A stretch of DNA of 64,000 nucleotides from Lachnospiraceae bacterium GAM79 (lineage in GTDB: Bacteria > Bacillota > Clostridia > Lachnospirales > Lachnospiraceae): the NCBI GenBank assembly GCA_003584705.1, contig AP018536.1, forward strand, positions 2,418,001 through 2,482,000, in the 5' to 3' direction. The notes below the pieces were generated by a model. It did no database searches. It was not told where the DNA came from and saw only the letters and a program-made list of their open reading frames with translations. Positions 16,448 to 26,654 of the stretch are shown piece after piece; positions within the stretch are counted from its first letter, which is position 1, and each line of letters begins with the position of its first letter. Position numbers and translations under genes: made by a program.

Positions 16448-18129
16448 ACCATACCGCTAAGTGTTGTAGCCTGAGCTGTAAGTTCTTCACTCGTCGCTGA
16501 TGTTTCCTGTGCCGCAGCCGAATTATTCTGAACAACTTCAGCAATTCTTTCTGCGGTTGCCTCTACCTGTTCCATACTGTCTGCCTGTTCAATGGAAATT
16601 TCTTTTATCTTTTTCGCACTGTCTGCAATCGCCTGTATGCCATCCACAACTTCTCTCAATGAAGTTGAGGCTTTCTCTGCATACATATTTCCATCTCCAA
16701 CCTCATGAATAGCCGCTTCAATAAGTGCTTTTGAATCCACCGCTGATTTTGCACTCTGTTCTGCAAGGTTTCTGATCTGATCCGCAACAACAGCAAAACC
16801 TTTTCCGGCTTCTCCAGCTCTTGCTGCCTCAATCGAAGCATTTAATGAAAGAAGATTTGTCTGGCTTGCAATATCTTCAATCTGTGTGATAATTGCTCCT
16901 ATCTTCTCAGAGGTTTCATTTATGCGTGACATAGCCTGCACTAATACTTCCATATCTCCACGACTGCCTTCTGCAATCTCCGCATACTTATAGGCTTCAT
17001 CGTAAGCTGTTCCTAATTCTTCTGCTGTTGTTTTTATTCCGCTTGTAAGTTCATTGATAGTTGCCTGCATTTCCTCAACCGATGCCGCCTGATCCGTTGC
17101 GCCTTCTGCTAAAGACTGTGCCGCTTCTGCAAGGTTTGTGGAACCTGTAAGAACCTGCCCCGATGCATCATCTACCCCTCTTACAGTTGTATCAATCTCC
17201 TCATTCATTTTTCTTATGCCTGTCAGCAAATCGGTAAATGCTCCTGTATATACTTCCTCACACTCTGTATCAATCGCAAAATTACCTTCTGACATTTCAT
17301 TTAACATTCTGCCAGAATCTTTAATTATAACTCTAATTCTGTCTGACATTGCAGATACACCAGATACAAGTTCCTTAATTTCATCCTCAGACTCAACCGT
17401 TGGAAGTGGAGAATCTATGTCACCCTCTGCAAATGTAATAAATCTGTCCTTTAATTCATTTAATGGTTTTTCAATGCTCTTTGATATTGCAACGGAAAGA
17501 CTGTTTGAATAAATCGTTGATACTGCAATTACAATTATTATAATTGTCAATGCAGCTATCATAACCGTTCTCAACTGTGCACGTTTAGCGTTTCCAAGTG
17601 AAATATTCAAAGCCATAAGTTTCTGTAAAGCATCATCCAACGCCTGATACTTTGGTGCTGCTTCATCGGTCATCATCTGCTGAGCCTGTAATGATTTCGC
17701 AGTATCAGTCGTTGCACCGACCTCAATTACTTTTGCATCCACTTCCTTATACTCTGCCCATGCTTTATCAATAGCGTCCATGCAGGCAGTTCCCTCTTTT
17801 GTTATCATTGTTGGGCGTATTTTTTCCAAATATTCCTCAAACGATTTAACAGCCTGTTCATGCTGTTCTTTCATACTTTCAATGAGACTATCTGAATCAT
17901 AACCTACAATACCTCTTGAGGCAGCCCTTACTTCCGCTGATTCATTCATTGCCATAGCAATGTCTCCCTGTGGATACGCATAATTATCCAGTATCGTTCC
18001 ATAGTTGTTTATCGTATAAAGCATAATCACTACAACCAGTGCTGATAATATTCCAAAAATGAGAATAATCTGTCTGAAAGATTTTTTCAGTCGTGCACCA
18101 ATCTTCATTTTGTTAAGTTTCTTAAACAT
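16444..18129 (-). CDS. Methyl-accepting chemotaxis protein, extreme C-terminus lost
   Basis: 561 aa from the ATG at 18129 (AAGGAGAC upstream; the longer frame to 18246 begins with TTG and crosses a leader, so I reject it). Membrane segments lie at about residues 20-42 and 188-212, bracketing a four-helix-bundle sensor, followed by HAMP and the long signalling hairpin with the tip [20 protein letters not shown] and [18 protein letters not shown]. The protein stops at TTLSGMV just where the intron fragment starts; family members usually continue with a few residues (GRFxL). The (CTGT)15 tract about 190 bp upstream may modulate expression. Confidence 0.88.
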   Translation of the reverse strand: MFKKLNKMKIGARLKKSFRQIILIFGILSALVVVIMLYTINNYGTILDNYAYPQGDIAMAMNESAEVRAASRGIVGYDSDSLIESMKEQHEQAVKSFEEYLEKIRPTMITKEGTACMDAIDKAWAEYKEVDAKVIEVGATTDTAKSLQAQQMMTDEAAPKYQALDDALQKLMALNISLGNAKRAQLRTVMIAALTIIIIVIAVSTIYSNSLSVAISKSIEKPLNELKDRFITFAEGDIDSPLPTVESEDEIKELVSGVSAMSDRIRVIIKDSGRMLNEMSEGNFAIDTECEEVYTGAFTDLLTGIRKMNEEIDTTVRGVDDASGQVLTGSTNLAEAAQSLAEGATDQAASVEEMQATINELTSGIKTTAEELGTAYDEAYKYAEIAEGSRGDMEVLVQAMSRINETSEKIGAIITQIEDIASQTNLLSLNASIEAARAGEAGKGFAVVADQIRNLAEQSAKSAVDSKALIEAAIHEVGDGNMYAEKASTSLREVVDGIQAIADSAKKIKEISIEQADSMEQVEATAERIAEVVQNNSAAAQETSATSEELTAQATTLSGMV

Positions 18130-18315
18130 TTGTCTTGTCTCCTTCCTAATGGATAAAATGGTTCTTTGTTGTCCCATCAATATGTATATACAAGTCAATA
18201 TATGACCGTACATCAAGGTGGTTTCAATATAAAAGGCACATTTCAATTATGCACTAACGCATAACCAAAATGTGCCATATACAATCAGATCATGCCAAAA
18301 GAAAACAGACTTATC

Positions 18316-18376
<61 letters not shown>

Positions 18377-18567
18377 GAGATTATATGTATCAGCCTGCAT
18401 ATATGCAACCCCTTTCTGTGTTTTTTCATATAAAATTTGTTACTTGCAAAATTTTATACATAACCACAGTCCATCTATCTTACTCAAAGGATAACTTATT
18501 CCTCGATAAATTACTCGCCATTTCTTGCATTTTTTTATATTTTCGCCATTTTTTGCCTGCTATTAAA

Positions 18568-18605
18568 ACAAATAAAAAGGACGCAGGATTTTACTCCCAC
18601 GCCCC
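18568..18605 (-). terminator. Intrinsic terminator after the coiled-coil gene
   Basis: On the minus strand, GGGGCGTGGGA pairs imperfectly with TCCTGCGTCC around GTAAAA and is followed by TTTTTATTTG, six bases after the stop of the gene at 18611. Confidence 0.65.
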
Positions 18606-18610
18606 TAAAC

Positions 18611-19507
18611 TTATCTGGCTTTATCTTCTCTGACTTTTGGCAGCTCCTTCCCTGCCGTTTCCTGCTTTGCCTCCGATGTTTTTCTTGCCGCAAAAGCATC
18701 TGCATTATACTTGTACTCCTGTGGTTCAGCTACCATCGGTGAGTAGATGATCTCTCTTTCTGTATCCGGTGCTTTCTGTTCCTTATCCTTTGTCTGCTCC
18801 ATACGCTTTTCCTTATCAAACTGCACATTCATAGCCAGATTATCCAGCTTATCAATCGAGGCATCCAGATGCAGCTCCATTGATACAAGCAGTTTTTTCA
18901 CTGCTTTCATAGGGGCAAGCACCGCCTTTGTGAAAGGGTGTTTCTGTTCCTTCTGTGAATAATCCACCTCCGGCTTATCTGCAAAGGTATGGAACGCATT
19001 GTTTACGATCTGACCAGCTTCACGGAGTCCCTTTGCAAGAAGTGCTATCCTTGCAATATCCCTGTCTGTAGATACAATCATATCTTTTACCGCTGTTCTG
19101 ACATTGAGAAGTCTTTTCTTAATTCCTACAAATTCTGTCACCCTGTAAAGTGCCGCCCTGCCCTTTGCCTTTGTTTCATCAACAATATTCTTGGCAGTAG
19201 ATTTTACCTGTACTTTTATCTCAGATACCTGTGACTTTATCTGCTCACATCTGGCATTGAGTCGCTCCTGTGCTTCTGTTAATGCTTTTTTTGCATTATT
19301 GATAAGGGTATCTTCCTGCATTTTCTTGATCTGGTCCTGCATACTGGTAAGTTCTTCTGTCATAGACACAATCTTTTTTTCCAGACCATCCACATAGGTG
19401 CATATCTCAAATACATCATTTGCCTGTTCTTTCATAGTATTCTTTTTTAATAAATCGAGAAGTTCTCTTATGATCTCCTCATTAGTAAGTGTCTTTTCTG
19501 CTTCCAT
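18611..19507 (-). CDS. Coiled-coil accessory protein of a conjugative element (DUF6674-like)
   Basis: 298 aa, strongly helical. Residues about 50-125 form a coiled coil (LEKKIVSMTEELTSMQDQ, AQERLNARCEQIKSQ), followed by a basic segment (KSTAKNIVDETKAKGRAALYRV) and a Lys-rich tail. I recall similar proteins from Firmicutes conjugative elements annotated as DUF6674; the name is from memory. GGAGGAAAAGCAG precedes the ATG. It follows the tandem SpoVG gene by 51 bases and is the last gene of the element's operon before a terminator. Confidence 0.65.
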   Translation of the reverse strand: MEAEKTLTNEEIIRELLDLLKKNTMKEQANDVFEICTYVDGLEKKIVSMTEELTSMQDQIKKMQEDTLINNAKKALTEAQERLNARCEQIKSQVSEIKVQVKSTAKNIVDETKAKGRAALYRVTEFVGIKKRLLNVRTAVKDMIVSTDRDIARIALLAKGLREAGQIVNNAFHTFADKPEVDYSQKEQKHPFTKAVLAPMKAVKKLLVSMELHLDASIDKLDNLAMNVQFDKEKRMEQTKDKEQKAPDTEREIIYSPMVAEPQEYKYNADAFAARKTSEAKQETAGKELPKVREDKAR

Positions 19508-19558
19508 CTGCTTTTCCTCCTTATAAACAGGGCAGCATATGCCGCCCCTTAGCCTTAA

Positions 19559-20242
19559 TTATCGAAAGGGTGTATCCTTTTTATCCCTGTCGGGATTTCC
19601 GTGGTTCTGTTCGGCATTCTCCCTTGCTTTTTCGTTGCTCTTATCCTTTGCTTTCTCATATTCTGCAATAATCTCATTATAGAGCTTCTCCCTGAAATCC
19701 TTTGTGACCGGATAGCAGACATCCTGATAAATCGGTTTGCCGTGCTCGTCCACCTGCTTTGTTTTATAAGAAGGCATTGATACAAAGATTTTCTCTTTGC
19801 CCTGAAGGATGTTTACATTATTTACAATGAAGCTGTTTTCAAAGTAAATACGGGCAAGTCCCTTGATATTACTGCCTTCCCTTTCATAAGGTGTTACCGT
19901 CACGGAAAACTCCGGCATTTCCTGAGTTTTTCCCTGTGTCTGTGTTTCTGCTTTCTCCGGCTCCCTGATTTTTGCATAAGCCTCAAGGATATTAGTATAG
20001 AGTTCCTCACGAAACTCTGCCGTGATAGGATTGCATACATCCTTATAAATCACGCTGTTTTTCTCATCACGCTCATTTGAACGGTATCTTGGCATTGATA
20101 CAAAAAGCTCTCCCTTTTCCTTATTTTCAAGGATTGCGATATTGGTAATCTTGAATGAATCACCAAATACCACGGTCGCAAAACCCTTGATATTGCTGCC
20201 ATCTTTTGCTCTTACCTCGTTTACCTTAATTGAATACTTCAT
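19559..20242 (-). CDS. Tandem SpoVG-domain protein
   Basis: 227 aa made of two SpoVG-like units, residues about 1-95 and 108-205. The repeated landmarks are GSNIKGFATVVFGDSFKITN and GSNIKGLARIYFENSFIVNN, then FVSMPRYRS and FVSMPSYKT, then DVCNPITAEFREELY and DVCYPVTKDFREKLY. SpoVG proteins bind nucleic acids; single-domain versions are chromosomal, while duplicated forms occur on conjugative elements. The Lys/Glu-rich C-terminal tail (residues 206-227) is disordered. GAGAGGAAC precedes the ATG. It sits in the minus-strand operon between a small acidic protein and the coiled-coil protein. Confidence 0.85.
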   Translation of the reverse strand: MKYSIKVNEVRAKDGSNIKGFATVVFGDSFKITNIAILENKEKGELFVSMPRYRSNERDEKNSVIYKDVCNPITAEFREELYTNILEAYAKIREPEKAETQTQGKTQEMPEFSVTVTPYEREGSNIKGLARIYFENSFIVNNVNILQGKEKIFVSMPSYKTKQVDEHGKPIYQDVCYPVTKDFREKLYNEIIAEYEKAKDKSNEKARENAEQNHGNPDRDKKDTPFR

Positions 20243-20260
20243 ACGCTGTTCCTCTCTTTC

Positions 20261-20650
20261 TTATACTTCTGAATTATCATTGTTTTCTGGTATGATAAGC
20301 TCACACCAAAGCTGTTCTATCTGTTCACAAGACAATCTGCCATTTAACCAGTTGCCAAGTGTAACAACCATTCCGTCCTGCTCATAGTAGAGCCATTCCT
20401 GTGTTTCGATGTTTCCCTCATACACGATAGTCACATCAAAATCAGGCATAAATAATCCTGCCTCCGTATCCCAGATACAGGCAACTCCCTGTCTGAGTGT
20501 CAGATTCAGCCTTTCGACATACACAGACCAGCCGCTTACGACAATCTGAAAGTCATCATCAATCTCTGCAATATCATCCTGAGTGTCGATCAGCTCCTCC
20601 ATTTCCGATACTGCTTCTTCTATCTCCCCCAGTCGGTATCTCTTATTCAT
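20261..20650 (-). CDS. Acidic hypothetical protein of the conjugative element
   Basis: 129 aa from the ATG at 20650, chosen because AAGGAGGCGG precedes it (a longer frame begins at 20680). It starts MNKRYRLGEIEEAVSEMEE, then has a beta-rich middle (FQIVVSGWSVYVERLNLTL) and an aromatic C-terminal half with many acidic residues. No family recognised. It lies between the broken methylase/helicase gene and the tandem SpoVG gene and has no frameshift, so it is probably intact. Confidence 0.65.
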   Translation of the reverse strand: MNKRYRLGEIEEAVSEMEELIDTQDDIAEIDDDFQIVVSGWSVYVERLNLTLRQGVACIWDTEAGLFMPDFDVTIVYEGNIETQEWLYYEQDGMVVTLGNWLNGRLSCEQIEQLWCELIIPENNDNSEV

Positions 20651-20753
20651 CTGCCGCCTCCTTATATCTGCACCTGACAATAAAACGCATTGTTCCCTGT
20701 CCCGGCATTCAGCATTTCACTTCCGGTTTCTTCCATTACCGGGTATCTGATAT

Positions 20754-23306
20754 CTATTCCCGGTATCTCAATAATGCCGATGATACTGCCTTCTTTAAGA
20801 ATGGCTTATTTTCATTGTAACGGTCAGGATTAAGAAATATAATTCCATCAAGTTCCTTTATGAGAGTATCCCTGTCTGCTTCATAAATGGAGAGCATATA
20901 AGGGATATTTACATATCCAAACTCATTGACCGATACATTAAGAGCCTCTACCGCAGTTTCTACCCTGTCCACCACGGACTTTGCCTTAATCGTCTGCTTA
21001 TAAAACATATCAGCCTTCTTCACCTCCCCGTCCTCATTTACTTCTTCAAGACTGCAAAGAAGCGGATAATCGCTGTCATCCCTGAACGCTGTACGGTTTG
21101 CTTTGGAAGTGATTGCTCCATACTTTCCAACGAATTTATCATATTTTACATTCAAAAGCTGCTGTTTGTCTGCAAGCTCCTCATCACTACAGCCCTCCAT
21201 CTGGATATCAATCAGCTCTCTTGTTATCTGTCTGATTTCATCAAGGCTCTTGATACGCTCCTCTGCTGTCGGTGATACTTTCTGCCTTACCATCTCTGAA
21301 TTTTCCCTGTAATAAAGTTTTCCTTCAAAGAATGTGTAAGTATAATTTCTGACATCCGGATCAGCGGGAATGACTTCCTCTGTCTGTTCCTCATTATCTG
21401 CCAGTCTCTCAAAATCTGTCATCTGTGCTCTGATGTTACAGATTGCCTTATTGAGTGCTTCATACAGATTGAAGTTCTCATCATTATTCACACAGACGGT
21501 ATATCTGCTGTCCTGTCCGAACATCCTTGTGTCATACTGCATTGTACCAAGCATCATCTCCGGGTGCTCTGCAAAATAGGAATTGACTGCTATGCCATCA
21601 CCTGTGACACCAAGATGTACCCAGTCAGGCTCTATATCAATTTTTCGCTCTCTTTTCTGTAAAAAAAGAATGTCCGCAGTCACCTCAGTTCCTGCATTAT
21701 CCTTAAATGCAGTATTCGGAAGTCGGATTGCTCCCACAAGTTCTGCCCTCTCAGCCAGATACTTTCGTATAGTCGGATTGCTCTTATCCAGTGTTCCCTT
21801 TGTGGTAATCACTGCAACCATGCCGCCCGGTCTTGCCTGATCGAGTGCTTTTGCCAGAAAATAATCGTGAATACGGAAGTTATACTTGTTGTACTTTGGA
21901 TCGAATATCTTATAATCTCCAAATGGCACATTTCCCATAACAACATCAAAAAAGTTATCCGGATATGTGGTGTTTTCAAATCCCGTAATACTGATATTGG
22001 CATTCTGGTAAAGCTGTTTTGCAATCCTTCCTGATATGCTGTCCAGCTCCACTCCATACAGCTTACTTTGCTGCATTGGTGCTGGCATACTTCCGAAGAA
22101 ATTGCCGATACCCATAGAAGGCTCCAAGACATTGCCGCCTTTAAAGCCAAACTGCACAAGTGCTGAGTTAATACACATTGCAATCTCAGGTGAAGTATAA
22201 AAGGCATTATTTACGGTTGCTCTTGCGGCACTGTATTCCTCATCGGAAAGAAGTTCTTTCAGTTCTGCATATTCTCTGGTCCACCCTGCATTATTCTCAT
22301 CAAATGCCTGTGACAACCCGCCCCAGCCGACAAACTTTGATAAAACCGTCTGCTCCTCCTGTGTTGCAAGTCTGTTTTCTGCTTCAATCTGCTTTAGTGT
22401 ACAGATTGCATCAATGTTCCACTGGTATCTGGTCTTTACACCGCCCTTTTCTGTTTCCCACAGGTTATAATGGAAATTGAGTTTTGTCTGGTCTTGTGTT
22501 TTTTCTTTTCCACGCAGACCTTCCGCTGGCGGTAATACTTCCTGTGCAGGTGTTTCAGGGGCAGCCTCCTGTGGTTCGGTATCATTCTGCGAAATATCTG
22601 CCGATACATTCTTATCCTCATCAGAAATTATACGACCATCCGTGTCAATCTTGGTATTCAAGCCATATGCAATCGCCCGTTCTCTGGTTTTAAGACGGCT
22701 TTCTCTCACACTGTCCTCAATATCAAAGAACTTGCGGTAAACAGGATTCATCTTTTCCCTGTCAATCTTATTTTTTATGGTCTGATAGATTGCCTTCTGG
22801 TCCTCTCCACAGTAAAATGGCTGTTTTACCATATAGGATAAGATTTCATATACCTCACGCCACGATACGGTATCCCCTGCCCTCTCTCCATTTCTGTTTT
22901 TGTAGCTTACTTTCACATCTGCACTGCTTAAAGTGTATTCTGTGAGTCCATACTGATTATTGCAAATAATACATTTCTTATTATCCAGCTTTCTGACCTC
23001 ATCGGGTGTAAACAGTTCCCTGCCTAAAACATCATAATTCCTTGATGAGCTTCCCTGTCTGCCCTTTGTCTCTCCGCTTGATTTTTTATCAATCGTGCCT
23101 TTACCCAAAAGCTCCGAGACATACTTGTGTGTACTCTGCTCATTGCCTCCAAGATATATGAAGGTATCGCAGTTGCCGGGGATTGTTTCCCAAGTATCTT
23201 TGAAAAGTGCCTTTAGCTGGGCGAAATTCTGAATGATGATAATACTTGAAATCTCCCGGCTTCGCATTGTCGATAACAACGAACAGAAGTCATCAGGCAA
23301 TGCGAA
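20754..23306 (-). pseudogene. Coupling protein C-terminus fused to a DNA methylase/helicase fragment
   Basis: One long frame joins parts of two conjugation genes. The first 250 residues or so are the C-terminal ATPase half of a VirD4/TraG-type coupling protein (ALPDDFCSLLSTMRSREIS, LGGNEQSTHKYVSELLGK, GRELFTPDEVRKLDN); Walker A is missing. After an acidic Pro-rich linker comes the start of the very large element-borne methylase/helicase (FVGWGGLSQAFD, SAM motif NVLEPSMGIGNFFG, NPPY-like NVPFGDY). The frame ends at 20754 after FLNPDRYNENKPFLKK, long before the helicase region. The open frame also extends 5' to 23396, but that part is intron domain V/VI, not protein. Confidence 0.75.
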
Positions 23307-24352
23307 TAGCGATAGGTAAGCCTCTGGCGTTTCCACCTCGGGCTTTTCCCCCGCTCCACACCGTGCGTGATAGTTTCCCATCACACGGCGTTCCACCGAC
23401 TAAGATTACTTTTTAGTGCCTATATAGTCCTCGAATTGTATTTCCTCCAACTCTCTGTGTTTTCTGAGTTTATTGATTTTATCTTTCATTTCTTCGGTCA
23501 ACTGTAAGTCTTTAAGCAACTTTCCAATTTTTACAGGATTCGTTGCTCCAACCAGTTCTGACACCTCTTTTGACAGGATAATCAAATTCCTGTAAGTGTC
23601 GTTTCGCTCTCCCTTACATGGTTTGATATGCACACATACAGTAATAGTTGTGCATTCCCATAACCATTGCATTATAAAGACTTATATTTCGGTCTATCTC
23701 GCTTTGTTTGCTCGGATTCTTTATGTCTTTCCAAACGTCACTTAGCTTTTTAATGACCTTTGCTTTACTCTTGTCTGCCATGTGGGAACGTATTACCCAC
23801 TTACTGCCTTTTGGTACAACCTTAAATTTGATACCGAGGAAAGTAGTGTAATTCTTCCGCAAGTTTGTGATACCCGACTTTTCTCCACTGGTCTGTAAAT
23901 GCAGATTTTCTGCCAACCAGAGTTTTGTGGCACACATTACCTTTTTCGCCGTTGCATAATCCCGACAGAATAGCTTAAAATCATCTGCATACCTTACGAT
24001 ATACATTTCTTTCAAATCGGTTTTTGCTCTCAGCTTATTCCATTTCTGCGTTCTGTCTACTGTGAGGACGTTTCCCTCTTTATCAGTCTTGTTAAACTCT
24101 AAACCTGTTTTACCCTCTTTGATTTTGAACATTTCCCACTGACTGGCAATCCACCAGTCCAGTTCATTCAATACAACATTTGCAAGAAGTGGGGATAGAA
24201 TCCCCCCTGTGGTGTACCCGTTTCGGGAGTGATTATAATGTCATTGAACAGGATTTCCGCTTTCAGCATCTGCTTGATTATCATAATCAGCTTTCTGTCC
24301 TGTATGCCGATTCCCCACAACTGCCGAATCAACTTACTGTGGTCGATATTAT
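23307..24352 (-). mobile_element. Second group II intron fragment, inserted in the coupling-protein gene
   Basis: Reading the minus strand, reverse transcriptase remnants are followed by a domain V hairpin (GAACGCCGTGTGATGGGAAAC pairing with the GTTTCCCATCACACGGCG side, near 23350-23395) and a domain VI-like stem ending CCTATCGCTA just before the coupling-protein codons for ALPDDF. The intron 5' half and the N-terminal half of the coupling protein are absent, and the remaining 5' edge is joined directly to the PcfB-like gene. A deletion therefore removed everything between them. Confidence 0.75.
23406..24352 (-). pseudogene. Group II intron reverse transcriptase remnant with frameshifts
   Basis: The remnant starts in RT motif 2 (EFFDNIDHSKLIRQLWG), continues to GTPQGG, and shifts frame in a run of six G (24191-24196) where seven would restore ILSPLLANVVLNELDWW. 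The catalytic motif IVRYADDFKLF is present, followed by LHLQTSGEKSGITNL. A second disruption near 23615-23640 separates HNYYCMCAY from the C-terminal part (NLIILSKEVSELVGATNP). It is a dead gene of a different intron lineage from the one at 15243-16447. Confidence 0.75.
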
Positions 24353-24940
24353 CAAAGAATTCTCCTTGACCTGCTCCACACTGATAGCCTGTTTTTCCAT
24401 AGCAAACATTCCCACTTTTTCAATGAGTCCGTCTATGGCAGAATTTACCTTATCCCCTTCTACCGTGTGGCTTTTCTCGTTTCCCTGCTGTTTTCTCAAA
24501 AAATCCATCAGCTTGCCGAGGGACTTTTCATCTCCATTCTTCAGATAGTCATCAAAGGTGGCAATCCTGCCAAATTTCAGCTTCTGTATCATCATATTCA
24601 CACGGGGAACTGCCTCTGTATGAAAGATGACCTCACTCATACCGTCTGTCTTGTTACAGTCTGGAAGAACCGAATACAGGATTCCGTATTTCTTTGCCAT
24701 TCTCTCAACCTTTCTCATATCTTCCGTTTTAAACTGCAATACCTGCAAATCCCCGCCCTTTAAGAGCAGCTTTCTCATAGATGTTTTTCCCAACGACTTT
24801 TCATAATCAAGCATCCCCTTTAAAAAGTCGATTGCCTTCTGCATGGCGGCAATACCGCCACTGCCTACTTTCATAGCAATCTCTATCCCGTCATATGCGA
24901 CACGGATAATCTGTACCGCTTCCTGAATTTCCTCTGCCAT
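24329..24940 (-). CDS. PcfB-like (DUF3801) conjugation protein, C-terminus replaced
   Basis: 203 aa. The N-terminal helix IRVAYDGIEIAMKVGSGG and the following LKFGRIATFDDYLKNGDEKS fit the DUF3801/PcfB family, which is normally encoded just before the coupling protein and assists relaxosome docking. Here the last residues (about ENSLIISTTVS) are read out of frame from the intron reverse transcriptase remnant, so the natural C-terminus is lost. The start codon at 24940 has GAGAAAGCGGAGG upstream. Function is doubtful because the coupling protein is destroyed. Confidence 0.65.
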   Translation of the reverse strand: MAEEIQEAVQIIRVAYDGIEIAMKVGSGGIAAMQKAIDFLKGMLDYEKSLGKTSMRKLLLKGGDLQVLQFKTEDMRKVERMAKKYGILYSVLPDCNKTDGMSEVIFHTEAVPRVNMMIQKLKFGRIATFDDYLKNGDEKSLGKLMDFLRKQQGNEKSHTVEGDKVNSAIDGLIEKVGMFAMEKQAISVEQVKENSLIISTTVS

Positions 24941-25042
24941 TATCGCACCTCCGCTTTCTCTCTTATTGTTGTCCTTATTTCTTCCGCCTTTGTACTGCGG
25001 ATTTCCTCTGCTGAAACATCAATACCATATGCTGTTAAAATA

Positions 25043-25834
25043 TCAGACAGACACCGCAAGAACTTCGTGCACACTTGAAGGCAGGATATACAGATCACTT
25101 TCAAGGTTTTCTGCCAGTTCGTGAAGCTCATTCTCATAAAGCATTGATACTGCACCGTCAATTCCCCTGTTATTGGAGATTATCCACAGAGTCTGCTCCG
25201 GTGGAACTTCCCTGATCATCATCTCTGCTATCTCCTCCGGCATCCCGTCACTTAAAAACATCTCTTTCATAACATCATTCATATTTCTTATTCTTGGCGG
25301 TAAGATTCTTCTTGTGTTCTCAGCCGCATATTTAAAAAGCTGCTCCTCATTCATTCCAAGTCTTTCCGCAAGGCTGTTCGTAACCTTTATACTCTGAATA
25401 CTTTCAGTATCCGCATTTACCACAAGTTTATAGATAATGGAAAGATCCTGAAATTCTCTATGTGGCACCTGCTCCAGAAATGACTTGTTCTGTTCCGTAT
25501 TGATAAGCTGGAATACTACCTTTTCATCTGCATCTTTGTATAAGCTGTCAACATCAACAACTTGCGGTGTCTTTGCAAACTCCATTGCCATAAGGTCACA
25601 TGCCGCCATCAGTGTTTCCTCCAGATCACCACAGCTCTGATATTTCTCATACATATCGTTGATATAAATAGTAGGAGAAATAGTAGTATCTTCCCCTCTA
25701 ATATTGATAGCATCATATGTCATATTTACCTTTTCCGCAGGTCTAACTATAAGCTCCATACCTTTAAAACTGTCGGGCATATAGTCCATAAACTTTTCTT
25801 TTACTACTTCCTTAAAAATCTCATAATTCATCAT
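25043..25834 (-). CDS. DUF5688-like protein, probably C-terminally shortened
   Basis: 263 aa with the pattern of proteins annotated DUF5688 on Firmicutes mobile elements: FKEVVKEKFMDYMPDSFKG near the start, then PTIYINDMYEKYQSCGDLEE, LINTEQNKSFLEQVPHREFQDLSI (key NxxxN and PHRxFxDL) and the late LYILPSSVHEVLAVS. Relatives continue for some tens of residues after HEV-AVS, but here a TGA follows at once. A different coding-like stretch (YGIDVSAEEIRSTKAEEIR) occupies 24940-25045, suggesting a small deletion. GGAGGATAAG precedes the start; two adjacent ATG codons (25834 and 25831) are possible. Confidence 0.65.
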   Translation of the reverse strand: MMNYEIFKEVVKEKFMDYMPDSFKGMELIVRPAEKVNMTYDAINIRGEDTTISPTIYINDMYEKYQSCGDLEETLMAACDLMAMEFAKTPQVVDVDSLYKDADEKVVFQLINTEQNKSFLEQVPHREFQDLSIIYKLVVNADTESIQSIKVTNSLAERLGMNEEQLFKYAAENTRRILPPRIRNMNDVMKEMFLSDGMPEEIAEMMIREVPPEQTLWIISNNRGIDGAVSMLYENELHELAENLESDLYILPSSVHEVLAVSV

Positions 25835-25849
25835 ATCTGCTTATCCTCC

Positions 25850-25897
25850 AAATAAAAAAAGCGGGGGAACATAAGTCATTGGCTTACATTCCCCCGC
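25850..25897 (-). terminator. Strong terminator/attenuator before the DUF5688-like gene
   Basis: GCGGGGGAA pairs with TTCCCCCGC around a 19-base loop and on the minus strand runs into TTTTTTTATTT, 16 bases before the start at 25834. A short ORF with an AAGGAGG site (start near 25972, MHRIRDCPE) precedes it, a layout also consistent with attenuation by a leader peptide. Confidence 0.8.
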
Positions 25898-25983
25898 AAG
25901 GTTGATCGTTTTTATTTTCTCTTTGATATACCCGTCAGCTCATTCCGGACAATCCCGTATTCTGTGCATTTTAACCTCCTTGA

Positions 25984-26067
25984 TTATAACAATTTCTTAA
26001 ATTTAAAGAAATACTTCACAAGTCTTCTGTTTTTCCTGTAAGCAGGAAAGAAGCCTTTTACCTCCAT
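25984..26067 (-). CDS. 27-aa basic peptide
   Basis: A short ORF with a perfect GGGAGGTGAGACT ribosome region. It encodes MEVKGFFPAYRKNRR and then LVKYFFKFKKLL, a strongly basic peptide with no Cys. It lies 14 bases downstream of the small membrane protein at 26082-26255 on the same strand, so it looks like part of the element's operon. No family recognised. Confidence 0.5.
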   Translation of the reverse strand: MEVKGFFPAYRKNRRLVKYFFKFKKLL

Positions 26068-26081
26068 AGTCTCACCTCCCC

Positions 26082-26255
26082 TCAAAATGTTCCCATTCTT
26101 ACGAATGAAAGAAATACTCTTGCTATCAGACAGAATAGAAGAAGAACTAACCTGACAAGTCCCAAGAACAGCTTTAATGCTCCAAGAACAATTTTCAGCA
26201 TCCACTTGAGTATCTGTAAAACAGCGGTTCCTACGGCTCCTGCAATTCTTCTCAT
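26082..26255 (-). CDS. Small hydrophobic membrane protein
   Basis: 57 aa from the ATG at 26255, with GAAAGGAGATTG at good spacing. Two hydrophobic stretches cover most of the length (AVLQILKWMLKIVLGALKL and LVRLVLLLFCLIARVFL). The same frame continues upstream into the ParM remnant, but the ribosome site marks this as a separate gene that became fused in frame by a deletion. Similar small proteins are frequent next to parM on Firmicutes elements; function unknown. Confidence 0.6.
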   Translation of the reverse strand: MRRIAGAVGTAVLQILKWMLKIVLGALKLFLGLVRLVLLLFCLIARVFLSFVRMGTF

Positions 26256-26306
26256 AATAATCAATCTCCTTTCAACATCCATCCCATTGCCAATCCTGCA
26301 ACATCT

Positions 26307-26618
26307 CTCTGCTCCAAATCGGGTAAGTGGAAGTCCTACTGCAAGAAATACCTTTGCATCTGACAATCCTCTTTTCTTCAATTCCTTTGCGACTGCTGCC
26401 AGTGTCAAAAGATAAAAGCTGTCATCTTCAACCTTTGTATCTTTCACTTCCTGCCTTACTGTTCCAATCTTGTAATACTTACCGTCGTACTCAAGAACAT
26501 CTCCAAAAAGTGCCGGAGTAGTTGTAATCTCCTTTACCCCTGTGACAAATACCTGAGTTACGGTTTTCATCATTGACCAGCCGTGATCAATTCCTATTAC
26601 TTCTAACTTGTTATTCAT
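26307..26618 (-). pseudogene. ParM/StbA-like actin-type ATPase, N-terminal fragment
   Basis: About 104 residues from the ATG at 26618 (GGAGGAACAG upstream) match the start of ParM-like segregation ATPases: VIGIDHGWSMMKT is the first phosphate-binding strand, and FYLLTLAAVAKELKKRG and FLAVGLPLTRFGAE follow. After FGAE the homology stops and the reading frame runs into leader sequence of the next gene. The rest of the ATPase (about two thirds) has been deleted, so partition by this protein is lost. Confidence 0.75.
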
Positions 26619-26654
26619 TTTTCTGTTCCTCCAAATCTTACTAATTTTGTTCAT

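Noticed and set aside
18130..18246. A longer chemoreceptor start at 18246
   Set aside because: It begins with TTG without a ribosome site, and the ATG at 18129 has AAGGAGAC and gives the normal family N-terminus.
23307..23396. N-terminal 30 residues of the long coupling-protein/methylase frame (MERRVMGNYHARCG start)
   Set aside because: This stretch is the group II intron domain V/VI sequence; the reading frame is open by chance.
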